DNA of 64,000 bases from Limonium bicolor (Eukaryota; Streptophyta; Magnoliopsida; Caryophyllales; Plumbaginaceae). Below the pieces are notes generated by a model. That model saw nothing but the letters and a program-made list of their open reading frames with translations. It was not told the DNA's origin and did not search any database. Below are positions 9,941-22,149 of this stretch, one piece after another (the stretch's first letter is position 1; each line of letters starts with the position of its first letter). The translations under genes and the position numbers were made by a program. The stretch lies in assembly GCA_023374045.1 (NCBI GenBank), contig CM041776.1, forward strand, positions 117,261,000 to 117,324,999, given 5' to 3'.

Positions 9941-10616
9941 AGGAGTTGTACGAAACTCACTGCGGCAAGTGGTTAATCTGAAGTTGTTTCTGGCTGTAGG
10001 TTGATTCGAGGATGGCTTTGATTGTGGATTGATCCGGGATTGGATGCTTTTCGGTTGTTTTCATGAGGGATGTGATAGTCGAATGTTTTTCGGTCGATGT
10101 CGCCTTTGACTTTGTCAGTGTGGGACTTTTGTTTTGGTTTTATTTTTGGTGGTCTTGGCCCGATGTGCTCTATGGTTTCGGGATTTGGTACGACCCTTGG
10201 CTCCAGAGTTCGAGATGGCCCCGACATGATTCACGACCCATTGTGAGCAACGGCTCTGGGATGGTTGGTGGGTTTCGATTTGGATTGAGATTTTCGGGAT
10301 GGTTGGTGGATTTCGATTTAGCTTGGATTTCGAGTCGAGTAGTGGGTCGATGTGATTTGTGTACTTTGATGTGGTTGCCGTATTTTGGTTGTGGATGAAT
10401 GGCTTTGGTATGGATTTTGAATCGAGTGGTGGGTCGATGTGATTTACTGTGGTTGACAGTTTTTTTTTGTTGCAGATGAATGGCTTTGGTATGGTCAGTT
10501 ACGGCTTCAAGTTCTTCGAGATGGCTCCGGGATAGCTCGGGATGGCTCCGGGGAGGATACGGGATGGCTTCATTTAATGATAGTGGGGAACAAAAGGGGA
10601 ACTTTCTTTTGAGATG

Positions 10617-10681
10617 GTCGCACCCTGAGCGGGCTGCCTACGTACTCAATTCCATATTGAGATCAGACCTGACGTAGTTCG
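10617..10681 (-). promoter_or_regulatory. Conserved nested hairpin element, internal 1
   Basis: In plus orientation CTACGT (10638-10643) pairs with ACGTAG downstream, enclosing a second stem CTCAAT/ATTGAG with a 5-nt loop. The same about 65-bp segment occurs at 23768-23833 and, inverted, at 42822-42889 in the diverged outer LTR, where the inner stem reads CTCAAC/GTTGAG: a T-A pair replaced by C-G. Neighbouring sequence is not comparably conserved. Function unknown. Confidence 0.65.
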
Positions 10682-12989
10682 AAACTCTGTGTGCAAAGCC
10701 TCGGTGAGGAAATGGTTCCTGTGTAGCCCTGGGGATCTCTGTGTCGGATGATGGCTCCCGCATGGCTCCAGTTAGGTTCTGAATATGGTGTTGATGAGGC
10801 TCGAGCATGACGTTTGATGGCTCCTGTGTAGCTCTTAAAGATGGTCACAATGTCTGAGGACGGCTTCCGTATGGCTCCAATTTGGCTTTGGGAGGGGTGT
10901 CGATGAGACTCAAGTATGATAGTGGATGGCTCCGAGATTGTCTTCGTACGGCTTAGGATGGCCTTATTTTGGTTCGATGCAAAGGTAGCCTGGGAAGGCT
11001 TCAACTTGATTTCCTTTGATAGGAAGTTTTACTTCAAATGCAGCAACTGAAGTCTACTCTCAGCGAGACTAGGCAGAGTTCTTACCAATCAGACGTTGAT
11101 GATGAGGTGCTTACGATGTATGTAAATATTAAATGCTTGATACGATGCAAAATGCATATGCAATTTTTGGAGAGAAGGTATGGCCCTATCTCTATTAATA
11201 TGAGGTTTACGAATATAAGACATCTTTTGTTCGATCTTGAGTGATTGTTGAATTGGAATGCGTGAATCACCTTCCTCTCTTGGAGGGATGTAGGTCAATC
11301 TCTCGTGAGTATGGTCGTGTGTGATAATGTCGTGATGATACTCTTGATGCTCATAGCAGTATTTTCCTGAGAATTTCTTTTTGAGGTTATGAACTTTCTG
11401 TTCCTCACAAATTCCTCACCTGCAATGGGGTAGGCTGATTATGACTTGGTAGTTTAATCAAAGAGTCACTCGCACTCTAAAGACCTTGTGAAGTAAGGTC
11501 GCACTCATTCACTCATAGTCCATGTATTGTGAGGTGGGACATGTTGATAACAAGCACGAAGCTTATGATTCATGTTTCAGATCTGATACTTTCAGTTAAC
11601 GTTCACCAACTAACGAGTCAGAGGTCTTTTATTGGGTTATAACGGGGTTGAGGGGTATGATGTATGTCACATGGGACTGGAGGATTTGTTTAGGAATTGT
11701 GGAGCTTTTGTGCAATAGAGGACATGTTTCACCTTTGCCATGGGTGGGATGATTAGACGGGTTTTGATAACCCCTTGTCAGTTTCTGCGGGACATCATTT
11801 GGTTTGGATTTCTCCTTCTTGCCTCTTCTGGCGTATGATTTGAACTTTCTTCTAATTTTTGTGTTATTGAAATTGCATTTGGCTCATCAACTTTTTCAAG
11901 CATTCTCTGCTTTGTATTTTGGCTTTCAACTTTGGAGTTGCATTGACTCATCCATCTTCTTGAACATTTTCAGTGTTCTTTTTTGGTGTTTGGCTTTGGA
12001 GTTGCATTGACTCACTGGTTTCTTCAAACTTTTCATTTATTGTGTTTATGAAGGATGGTGGGGGAGAGACCATGGCTCCGGCTCTTTCAAGATCCTCTAC
12101 TGCAAGGGCAAGTAAGTATAAGTGGGGTGGCATGTTGTGGAGTTTCTTTTTTGAAGAAAGAGTTTTTCATGAAAGGTTCAGCGGGGCTCACTAAGGGATT
12201 ATGTACAGGGCAGTCAAAGCTTTTTGGTTTTGTGGGAATTTTTATTCCTAAGTGCCTCGTCATTCTCATTAGTCAATGATTGTTTTCTTACTATTCTTAG
12301 ATCCTTGCATGAATCACAGTTCGTATCCTGATTATCGACATTGATCTCACTCTATATTATGCCTCTCCGTGTGATGAAGGAATGCACACGTCACTCGTGG
12401 TTTTACCTCGATTGGCTCTCTCTACCTTCCCTCGTCGCTCGGTGGATTGTCCATTATCCTCATTCAGAATTCAAGGGAAAATACCGCTCTTCGCACACTA
12501 CTCACTTGGTTTGTGGTGCTGATTTTGATGAGACCCTTGTGTTCGTTGACGGGTCGAGAGTTTAGCGGTTCACGCGCTCTATTCAAACAATCAATCAAGA
12601 TTTTCGCCAAAGATGTCGTTTCGATACGGGAGTATGCAAATGCAACGATCTACCATGCAATGTGTTGTGATAATATGGAATTACTATGTATAGGATGCAT
12701 GAAATGATGAAAATGATGAATTGAGATGGTTGACTGAATGTTTTTTTGTGTTTTTGTTTTTTTGGATGCAATGCATGAGTGGTGAGGCTACACCTAGTCT
12801 CGCTTGAGTCGGCTCTAGTTGATGGTCCATGAAATTCATCCCGTCAGTGTCGGTCTTGGATATGGTCTAACAGTTGGGGTTGTTGTCTAAGAAGTAACTC
12901 TCGAGCGAGGTCGGGTTGGTGATTGGCTCCTGGATTTTGGATTTTAGGGAGTGACAACTCCCGCATGGTAGCCCCACGATATGGAAACG

Positions 12990-13024
12990 ACTGCACTCTT
13001 CTTCTTCTTCTTCTTTTTTTTTTT
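12990..13024 (+). repeat. (CTT)n and poly-T microsatellite, internal 1
   Basis: A cttcttcttctt run is followed by a T-run. Internal 2 has the equivalent at about 26141-26173 with one additional CTT, a typical replication-slippage difference. Confidence 0.85.
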
Positions 13025-13331
13025 CAATCATTCTGGTCACTGGTGCCCATGGTGATTCTGGGTTTGGAAAAGGCTCAAACTCTCTAGTGTTCTTCACCAT
13101 CCTATTGAAGATTAGTTTGGAGGTTGAGATATTGGGATGAAGGCTGGTGTGTGGTGTGGTGACAATGATTCGCGTGATTACGTAATTTTTCTGAGGTCGA
13201 CAGGCCTTGTGTATGTTTGACGAATTTGAACTGACCAAGAATGCACGGACTTTTTGTAATGAATGCAATGCATGCTATTTATTTTGTGCTCGATTGCGTT
13301 TGTTGGTGTTGTTTATTTAGGGGATACCTCC

Positions 13332-15705
13332 TGTAGATACCACGAATTCTCGCCCCATAAAGCAAAGTTGATGAATGATATATAACTGTGAGGAGTCGTT
13401 CCTTATTCATTCTTCTCTCTATTCGTGCATGCCAAAAGAAACCAAGTTTTAGAAAAACAATTTTGAAAACGCGTGTTTTCAAAGTGGTGGATTTTCTCAA
13501 TAGAAATTTTGATGTTCGATCATTCGCAAATAAAATAGGGAATGGGGAACCCTATACACATTGATCTAAATAAATTCAAAGGGAACATGTAAACCTATAC
13601 ATGTAATCTATTCAGAAATTGACAAGAGAGAAAAGAATGCTAGGGGAAAACCTATACATCAATTCTAAAAGTCATTAAATGGGGGAGTTTGAGTATAAAA
13701 TTTCTCCCGAATTCTTCTGCTTTGTCTTTGAGCTTCTGACTGGCAGCTCATTCATGTTTGGGCTTCTGATTGGCCACTCGTTCGTCTTCGGGATCTTGAC
13801 CGGCTACTCGCTCATCTTCTGGCTCTTGCAGCGAAGCGGTATTGTGATCAAACAAAACCGATTGGTGTTCTTCTGACTCTCAAAAAATTTGAACTCGAAC
13901 AATCGTTGCTGGTCTTCATGTCGCTCGACTCGGGTTGGTGCACCTCTGATTTTTGGTTCAGAATGCAGCTGTTGATCTTCATGCGCTCCATCTGCTCCGA
14001 CGAGGGAAATAAGGGGCGTTTTTTGAGAAAGGAAAGGTGAATGATCGAGCACAAGTTCTCTGTGAAAATCCACCACTTATGTGAAAACACGAATGACTAG
14101 TACGCTCCACGGTAATGACCGCTACTCTTGAAGGTGGGTTGAACTTCAAAAATAGCGGGTCGCAACATGGGGACTAAATCATTTATTTTGAAATACGTTA
14201 GTGAAAATAAACTTTGAAAACTGTTTTCAAAAACTATTTTGAAGCAATGTTGGTGAAAAATGTTGTTTGAAATTCATTTGTAGAAAGTAGGCTTTTGAAA
14301 TCTGTTTTTTGAAAATAGTTTTTTGAAATAACATTTGTGAGTAGTGTTTAAAAATCATTTGTAAACAGTAGATTTTTGAAATCTGGTCTTTGTAAACTAT
14401 TTGACAAAGTTTATTTTCTGGAAGACTTTGATTGAAATCGATTTTGAAAACTGTTTTGGATATAACAATTTTGAAAATCATTATTTTTTTTGGAAATCAT
14501 TCGAGATGACGACATTGAAGAGATTTCATTAGAGTGTTCAAACTGATTCATTTTCAAATTTTTGCTCATTTTTGAAACGTGATCACATAGATGTAAGCGC
14601 AAAATAAAAATCGTGGCTGATTTTATGTGGAGCTGAGTGTGAATGATTGGGATAATCACCTTCCAGGTCAATCAATGCTTCCATACCACCGGGGGAACCG
14701 TCGTTCCTTCACTGTTCATCTCTCGGGATTTATCTCTGTTATGCCTTGTGGGGCACGTCATCAAGAAAGTCCGGAGTGCTTAAGTTCGAAAGGTCAGGAT
14801 ACCCGAAGTGATATAGTCACACGAGCCACGGCCGGGGATTATCACAACATACTCACTTTTGGAAACTTGGGGAAGTACTGCATGGGAACGGGTCTCCCCA
14901 CGTCTGCACGATAAGGTGTGTCTAAAGTCCAAATTATTCGCTGACTACGCTTTGTCATGTATGGGTATCCGTAAATACGGGATCCGCTATGAATTTGTAG
15001 CGCGACATTGGGCTTTAAAGACACCCGTGGTGCAGAGGAATCATGGAGAACTGAGCCCATGCAATCTTCAGGGTAAGGCAGAGGGTGGTCAGACAGGCGG
15101 CATACAAGGGGTGACTACCCATAAAACCCGTCCTAGACACTGGACCAGGCAGCTGGACACTGAAGGCTCATGGCTCACTATATGCTGGCTTAGACTCGGG
15201 TAATGGAGGATATGTTTGGATCATGAGCTTCAAGGCGTAGGTCTTGGACCATGTTACCTCGTGGGTTAACTCCTTCTAGGAAGGACCCAACTCATGGGGA
15301 ATCAACCGTGGACCGGTTGGGATCCCGTGACTCGTGGACAAATCAGGTGACACAGAGGAATGCATGTCCTATGCTACCCGATGCAACAATGGGTTGACTC
15401 CTTCTAGGAAGGCCCCATTTAGAAAAATAAGCAATAAATATTATGTCATGCATGAAGAGCAGCAAACATAAGACAGTAAACACACAACAATATACACACA
15501 AAAGTGAAGCATGCAAATAGTAAAGCACACATATGGCACTCAAGGCCAATCTCGAACTCTGAACTCTCATCCTAACTATCCTCTCAGATCACACTCTAAG
15601 TGTGGAGCAGAGTAGTCCAAGTGGCTTTGAAATGAATCTCTTGAAGGTTTTGAAAGAAGTGGGGAAGTCCCGACAATTTTGAATGGAGTCCAGTCTTCCT
15701 TGAGT
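13332..15705 (+). mobile_element. Inverted, diverged LTR-like fragment within internal 1
   Basis: At 13332 the plus strand reads TGTAGATACCACGAATTCTC then ccccataaagcaaag, preceded by the purine-rich aggggatacctcc; this resembles the LTR start but in the orientation opposite to the host element. Similarity continues through ggagtcgttcctta and gtgcatgcc. At 15633-15690 the plus strand resembles the sense strand near the LTR 3' end (tgaatctct, aggttttgaaagaag, tcccgacaatt). The middle holds TTTTGAAA-type simple repeats (about 14200-14500) and unrecognised sequence. A captured inverted LTR is my inference; only the ends match clearly. Confidence 0.5.
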
Positions 15706-15728
15706 TTGAGAAAAACTTACTCAAGTAT

Positions 15729-15746
15729 TCCCCAGCAGAGTCGCCA
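15729..15746 (-). promoter_or_regulatory. Primer binding site, junction internal 1/LTR2
   Basis: The sense strand reads TGGCGACTCTGCTGGGGA, beginning with TGG as a site complementary to a tRNA 3' end (CCA) must, and lies three bases (gaa) after the LTR terminus CCACA. A tRNA-Arg-type site of this form is, as far as I recall, typical of Tat/Ogre elements; the tRNA identity was not verified. Confidence 0.85.
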
Positions 15747-17686
15747 TTCTGTGGAGGGTGATTTTTCGGTATGAGGGGGGTCTATCTAAATATGGTCCTA
15801 GCTGAGAAGTCTAGATCCAAGAAATGCCATTCTGTGGAGGGTGAAAACCCGTTATTCTGGCATCCCTCAAATACCTACTAAATCGTTTGTCTTTCCCAGA
15901 AAGCATAAAGGGGAGTGCAAGTGTACACACACCCGCTCTCGATGGGCTCCACGCGGACTTATGCCTCTATAAGGCGGAGTTGACTAGAGTCGCCACCTAG
16001 TTTGACCTATGATACTAGGAAGGAAGAGAGGGAGGGTTCTAAGAACCATTGGTTGACTCTGAATGTGTCGCCTATGGATAGGGACTTATCTGATGATACT
16101 AGAGATTCTGTGTTGGTTCGCACTGGGTTACACCCCTTAGAAGTGTAGCAACGACCACGACTTTGGATTGGTGCCCGAGGAAACCTCGGTCTCCAATTGT
16201 CGGGATTGCCTTCTTTCAAAACCTTATTAGAGAGATTCAGTTAAAGCCAAAGGATAAGATCGAATGAGGAGTGAGGAAGATTTCGAAGAGTTGAAGAATA
16301 GGCTGGTCTTGGAGTTGGTCTGGTTGTTGTTTGAGAGGTTTTAATTGTTTTGAGAGATTTGAGGTTGTTTTGGGCCTTCACGGGATTAAGAGGATGATGG
16401 GAGTTTTGAGAGAGTAAGAGGGCATTTTGGTCATTTTTGGTGGAGTCAAGGGGTATTTGGATCGTGATTTGAGGAGTTCTTTGTGTTTGCGAAGTTCGGA
16501 TTTTGAAATGGTCAGGCTCTTGAGGTGTTTTGGGAAGTTGAATGTGTTGAGGGGCAATTCGGGTTTTAAGGATGGTTGAGTATGGAAGAAGATATATGGT
16601 CTGCAGCTATTCGGGTTTTGAAGAGGTTTCAGGTTTCTGGGAGTCTTCAGGAATTTGGAGGTCCTATGTGACTTAGAGTTGGTTCAGAGGAGGATTGAGA
16701 AGTGTTTATGGGTCCTAGAGCTCTAATGGAAATGTTGGATTGGGGTATTCAAAATTGTCTCTCTTAAAGATTTTTAAAACTGGAAAATCATTTTTTTGTT
16801 GTGAAAAGGGCGGATAATCCCGAGGGATTACCCTATGTACCACTCGAACATGACACTTAATTGATGATAAGTGCCAAGGCTCGAAAGATGGGGCAATGAA
16901 TTTATGTCGAAAAATAAGATTCAGAGAGAAACACCATGAATAAGATGTTCTCGGTCGAACCCTAATAACGTCTCTAACTCCCGGGTTTTAAAACATTAAA
17001 AACCGAAAACCTTAAAATCGAGCGGAAGGGAGTTAGACGATTCTAAAATCCCGGCTGCAACTAGGAAGGCAGTTACGTCCCTAGCACCCCGCCTTGTAAA
17101 AATCTAGGCTGCAATTAGGGGAGGTTTGTCATCCTAATGCCCCGCCTAAAGAGATCCAGACTGCGACAAGGGATGTTACGACCCCAGTGCCCCGCCTCGG
17201 ATTTTTATTTTTGGGAAGGAAGACAAGTGATGTGCTAACCATGGAGGAAATGCTTTGAAGGGGTTAAACATTACTTGCTCCCCGGAAACGGTTTATTTGA
17301 GTTAAAAACTGAGTTGGAAAAGCTTCGAAGTTGTTCGGAATTCTCGGTAAAGAAACACTGATTTTGAGGAATGTTTTTAGGAGAAAACTTTCTGTATATG
17401 TGAGAAGAACTTTCTGCAATGGAGAAGAGTTTTCTGTGATGTGAGAAGAGTTTTTCCTTTTTAAATTCCACAAGATGGTTTCTTTGAAAACTTGATGAGA
17501 CTTAAATAAAATAATGGTTTGAAATTCTTTTTGGTTTTTTTGGGATTTTGAAAGGATTTTACAAGTTGAAAATGAGTTGAAAGGAATCGGGTTTGAAAAA
17601 TGAGTTGGGTTTGATTTGATTTTGGTTTGACTCGTATTGGAAGATGAGCTGGATCACCATTCGGGTTTGACTTGGTTTGGTTTTCT

Positions 17687-17957
17687 GGTCAAGGTCAAAG
17701 CTGGGTCAAGGTCAAAGCTTGGTCAAGGTCAAGGCTTGGTCAAGGTCAAGGCTTGGTCAAGGTCAAAGCTTGGTCAAGGTCAAAGCTTGGTCAAGGTCAA
17801 AACATGGTCAAGGTCAAGGCTTGGTCAAGGTCAAGGTTGGTCAAGGTCAAGGCTTGATCAAGGTCAAAGCTTGGTCAAGGTCAAAGCTTGGTCAAGGTCA
17901 AAGCTTGGTCAAGGTCAAAACTTGGTCAAGGTCAATGTTTTTTGGTCAAGGTTTGAC
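17687..17957 (-). repeat. 17-bp W-box minisatellite, LTR2
   Basis: Fifteen units of the same ggtcaaggtcaaagctt repeat, with a variant unit ending aaaacat and a gatcaagg unit, both shared with LTR3 and not LTR1. One unit is a base short. About 30 TTGACC cores lie on the sense strand. Confidence 0.9.
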
Positions 17958-17964
17958 ATTTATG

Positions 17965-18490
17965 GACTTGGGCCAACTTCGGGGTTGGGCTTGTTTTGAC
18001 TTGTGCGGGCTTGGTTTAGATTGTGTGGACTTGGGTCAACTTTGGTTTAGGGACTTGGGTAATGGGCCGGGTTTATGGATTTGGGCCAGATTTATGGACT
18101 TGGGCTGGATTGGGTCAATGGGCGAGTTGGGCTGATGGGCCGAGATACGGTTTTGGGTCATGGGCTTTGGGCCAAATGTGGGTATTTGGGCCGAGATCGT
18201 TTTGGGCCAAGTGTAGGTATTTGGGCCGGATCGGACTAATGGGCCACTTGGGCTTCAAGTTTGGTAACGTGCCGAATAGGTGATGGGTCGAATTTAGGCC
18301 TTGGGCCTTGGGGTTTGGGTCTCGGGTTTTTGGGCTCGGGCCAAACTGGGTGATGGGCCGGCTTGGGCCTTGGGTCGGTTTGGACTTGGATTCGGGCCTT
18401 GGGTCAGTTTGGGCCTTGGGTCGGTTGGGCCTGATTGAGATGTGGGCCGGACTGAGAAGTGGACCGGACTGAGAAGTGGGCCGGACTGAG
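17965..18490. repeat. TGGGCC-rich degenerate repeat, LTR2
   Basis: Counterpart of 4640-5165 with minor changes, for example gatacggttttggg in place of gatagggtttggg. Confidence 0.6.
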
Positions 18491-21264
18491 AAGGAATTGG
18501 GCTTTGAAAATAGATTTCTAATAAGAAGTTTGAAATTGGGCTTAAGCTATGTCTAAATGAAAAAATATTTGGATTCACAAATGGATTGGATTTTGTTGAT
18601 TGTACATTTTATTCTGAAATTAGAGGATTTGGAAAGTTTTAAGGAAACCGGGTATTCCTCGAATGGACCGTGTCTAGGACCCGTATGCATCGAGGATACC
18701 CCAAACCTAAAGCTTTTCTAAAGTGGGCCTCAAGGGTCCACGGGACAACCTAATTGGCTTTCTAGGGCTTCCTAGTATTGGACCTCTATATTGGGCTAGG
18801 CCCAACAATTGCCAAGCTAAACTATATGATTTATTAAGAATTCATAAAAAAACAAGCAACCAGATAAACATTCAATTACGGGGAGATGGTGTGCAGCAAA
18901 AATTTTTACAACAAGGTTATGAGCTAAACGAGTTGTTATGAGCAAATAACGAGTTCAGGTGATACTTTCTTATTAGCCTAAGCAAGATTAGACTTGAATT
19001 AGGAGAAAACCATCAGGGTAGACAAGACGCTAAGCATTAGCCAAAGAAACCAAGGTATGCTTAAGGGAAAATGTAGTCGATTAAGGCCTCCCTACCCTAG
19101 TTATTAATGAATCAAATTGTCTTGCTAAAGTGTTCCTTTCTTCTCGTTTCTTTAACAGAATAACGAATATAAAGCAGCGTATGTATGTGTGCAAATTGAA
19201 CAAACATTTTTCTTTTCTTTTTTTGATTGTTAAGCTATACTTAAACAAGTAAAAAACAGCAAGGCTCATGTTCTACCAATCAGTTAGACATAGACAAAAT
19301 TACTAACATATCCCACTTGTCTTATTCTCTACCTATCCCGTGTCTCGGTCTTGCAAAATTGAATGGTACAGAGTGGGTTCTACACATGTTTTCATATAAA
19401 AGAAACCAGCCATTTGAAGTAATTAAACTCAGGCTGCAACAGAGAGCATTATATCACATGCCGATCAAAGAGTTTTCTTCAGATTCATTGAGTTCAGCAT
19501 ACAAATGAAAACAAATCCATCGCTAAATCGAGAAGAGAGCAGGTTAGGCACAAATAACATGCGAACAGATCAAATATTTGAGTAGGTTAATCAACAAACT
19601 GCGGGAATTTTTGGGTACGGGTTAAATACCAGGATGGAGGGACTAATGCTTCCTGTAAGAAGAACAGAGCAAATAACAAAGCAAAACCACGACATGTATT
19701 AGTATCAAATGACAAGATGTTTGGTTGTAATAAAACAAATAACTGTTATATAATCTGAATGTAATGAATTTGAATGGAACATTTAGTGAATCGATGTAAC
19801 CATATCAGATGAGGGTCTCGACGATAGATGAGGAATCTCTTGCTCAAAGGAGACAAACATGCCAAATCAAGAATTTACCAGACAGAATAAACAAAATCAA
19901 CAGAGAGGGAACAAACACAGTGATAAAAAAATAATGAAGTGAGGAATAGCAAATGTGTTTATCCCAAAAGGGACTCCTGCTTATTCCCTGCAAAAGAAAA
20001 ATAAATGAGACAAGCTTCCTCCTGAACGGTTCCTAATAATAGTGAACATGAGAGTTTGTCGATAAGGAGTGGTAACGAGTTGCAGACAGACACTCCTTAT
20101 ATGGACAGAGAGCATTATCTTTAGATGTTAAGCAGACCGAAATCGAGTATACCTTGACTAGCAGAAGAGTGAGTTACATTCACAACAAATCTGAGAAAGA
20201 AGAACCTAGTGGTCTGTACTTAGACATGGTAAATGGACAGGGTGGGATGGACACAAAAATCCGGCTATACCAGCACAAGATAAGCATGTATACAACTATA
20301 CAATTTTGGTTGCCAGAAAGAGGGCTTCACATCAGTCATGAGCTCGGTTAAAAAAACGGAAGAAGAGAGGCAAGTTTGCGTATAAACAACAGAGATTGGA
20401 GACCGAAAATAGTCTGGATTATTCTCACGACATGCACGGAAGTGGACTTTAGCAAAAACAGAGGTAGTTGAAGCGATTGATAACAACAACAATAAAAAGG
20501 AAAAAGATGAGAGGAGGTTCAGAAATTGCTTGAGCTGTCGATTTGAACTACCGAGTGAACATGCAGACCCATATGCGGGACGACATTCATCGGAGTTGAC
20601 ATTCACCGTTGGGAATCAGAGATATACACTTAAAATTTAGAACATCAAATCCAGAGGGAAAAGAAAAACATCGGTGCCTGTTTCGGTTGTAAGTCCGTAG
20701 ACTGTGAGTTTTCCATTCTCCTTGAGCCATCCCCGTTTGCGGTTCATTCGGCAAAGTTTTGAACACACGAAAAAAAAAGAAGTTTGACCGTGATATGGAG
20801 AACGAACCCTGTGGAAGGATGAAGTTCATAGGAGAAAAACAAGGAGAATCGCTTCAAGTCGAAACCGGACTTACTCTGAGAAACGAATCGAACCAAGAGG
20901 TCGAAGGATCGAAGGGAGGGACGAGGTGTTTCTGATAGAACGTGAATGTTTTGGTAGTGATTTTTTTTTTTGCAGTTACTGAGTTCTCTGAGTATAGATC
21001 ATCGCATGGGTTCTTAGGGGACAGAGGAGGCGTTTTTCTTGGTTGATTTGAGACGAAGACGGTAGTGGTGATTGGAAGAGATTGAGAGATTTCATTTTTC
21101 TGATTTTGGGATCGAGAAAGGAATCGATGGATGGAAGGAGATGGAGTTGCTTGGGTTCTGGGTATCGAGAGGGATGGAGGCGGGTGAAACAACGAAGAAA
21201 AGCAGGCGTAGAGAAAAAAAGAAGGTCGGCCGCTGTCCATGCAATAGTAGGGTTTTGGCATGTT

Positions 21265-21316
21265 GTTTTATAAGAGAAAATTTAGGGTTTTTGGGACAGA
21301 TGTTGGGTTTAGGGTT
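21265..21316 (-). promoter_or_regulatory. Candidate TATA/telo-box promoter, LTR2
   Basis: Same motifs as in LTR1: gttttataag (21265-21274) and ttagggttt (21282-21290) in plus orientation, with a second telo-box beyond. Confidence 0.5.
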
Positions 21317-21392
21317 CAATTTGGGTCGGGTTTGACCGGGTCAAAGCTGAAACTACAATTGGACCGATTTTTGTTTGTCTGAGGCAAAAAGG

Positions 21393-21632
21393 AAAAAAAT
21401 AGAGCAAAGTGCTCTCGCCCAGACTCGAACCTGGGTGCTCTTCATCCTTCAGGTAAGCACTAACCAACTCCACCACTGCAGAACTCAGTAAATACACAAG
21501 GAACGCACACTTTAAAGCTGTGGCACACATTAAAAAATGACTAAAGAAACACAAAACGCTCTCGCTAGGATTTGAACTCAGAACCAAGGGCTTCTTCAAG
21601 GGACACAATAACCAGTTAAGCTAAATCGGAAT
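21393..21632 (-). repeat. tRNA-like dimer, LTR2
   Basis: Same two A/B-box units as in LTR1 at a constant offset of 13322 bp, with both box pairs unchanged and the T-run retained. Confidence 0.7.
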
Positions 21633-22011
21633 TCGATATATAAAATGAGAGAAATAATACTTAAGCTCTACTTCGGACTGAATAATCCTCAAAACGCTAG
21701 CGTTCGTTTACGATGAAAATGTGCAGTTAGACGAAAGAAATTAATCTAGCAAAATGAATTGCTTTCTCCGTATGAGTCATGAAATTATAGAATGTAAATA
21801 ATAAGATAAGTAAATAGAACAAGATGAATGGGTTTAAAACCGGATTATTGTTTGAAAATTCATTTTTCGGAAAATCGTGTTTTTATGAAATGCTTTGAAA
21901 AAGGTTATAAAATGACGGTTTCGTTATGGCACGCACGCTAATATGTTTTTGAAAAAGAAAGGCGACGACCCCTCTTATTTCGTTTCTTATTTCGGAATTT
22001 GCTTTATGGGG

Positions 22012-22107
22012 TGAGAATTTTTGGTGTCTACAGATGGCTCCCCTTGATTCAATTCTGCAAACCATTGCAGAATTGGATCAAGGTTGACGGGACGCCAAAA
22101 ATTCTCA
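22012..22107 (-). promoter_or_regulatory. PPT-enclosing inverted repeat at LTR2/internal 2
   Basis: Outer arms tgagaatttttgg (22012-22024) and ccaaaaattctca (22095-22107), with the inner arms and AAGGGGAG tract between them, as at 8689-8784. LTR3, whose right side faces the genomic flank, lacks the internal arm. Confidence 0.8.
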
Positions 22108-22149
22108 GCTTGGGGCATTCCCAAGTGTGAGATATGAGTACCCTACGAG

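Larger units (their letters stand above)
8710..15749 (-). mobile_element. Internal region 1 of the central non-autonomous element
   Basis: Bounded by a PPT on the LTR1 side and a primer site at 15729-15746 on the LTR2 side. Within 7.0 kb I find no Gag zinc knuckle, protease, reverse transcriptase, RNase H or integrase motif, so the element is non-autonomous (LARD-like). In sense order: primer site, a segment resembling an inverted diverged LTR (15705-13332), a segment resembling 43638-44300 of the Gag-bearing relative (roughly 12600-11800), degenerate ggatggctc-type repeats (11000-10250), a conserved hairpin (10681-10617), and the 175-bp satellite (9940-8827). All short frames are discounted. 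Confidence 0.85.
15750..22032 (-). mobile_element. LTR2, shared middle LTR of the central array
   Basis: 6283 bp, same termini as LTR1. It serves as the 5' LTR of internal 1 and the 3' LTR of internal 2. By eye its left part (to about 4.9 kb in LTR1 coordinates) matches LTR3 at most variable sites, while its right part shares many variants with LTR1, as expected of an LTR made by crossover between the two LTRs of sister copies. Minisatellite 17687-17957, promoter motifs 21265-21290, tRNA-like dimer 21393-21632. Confidence 0.92.
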
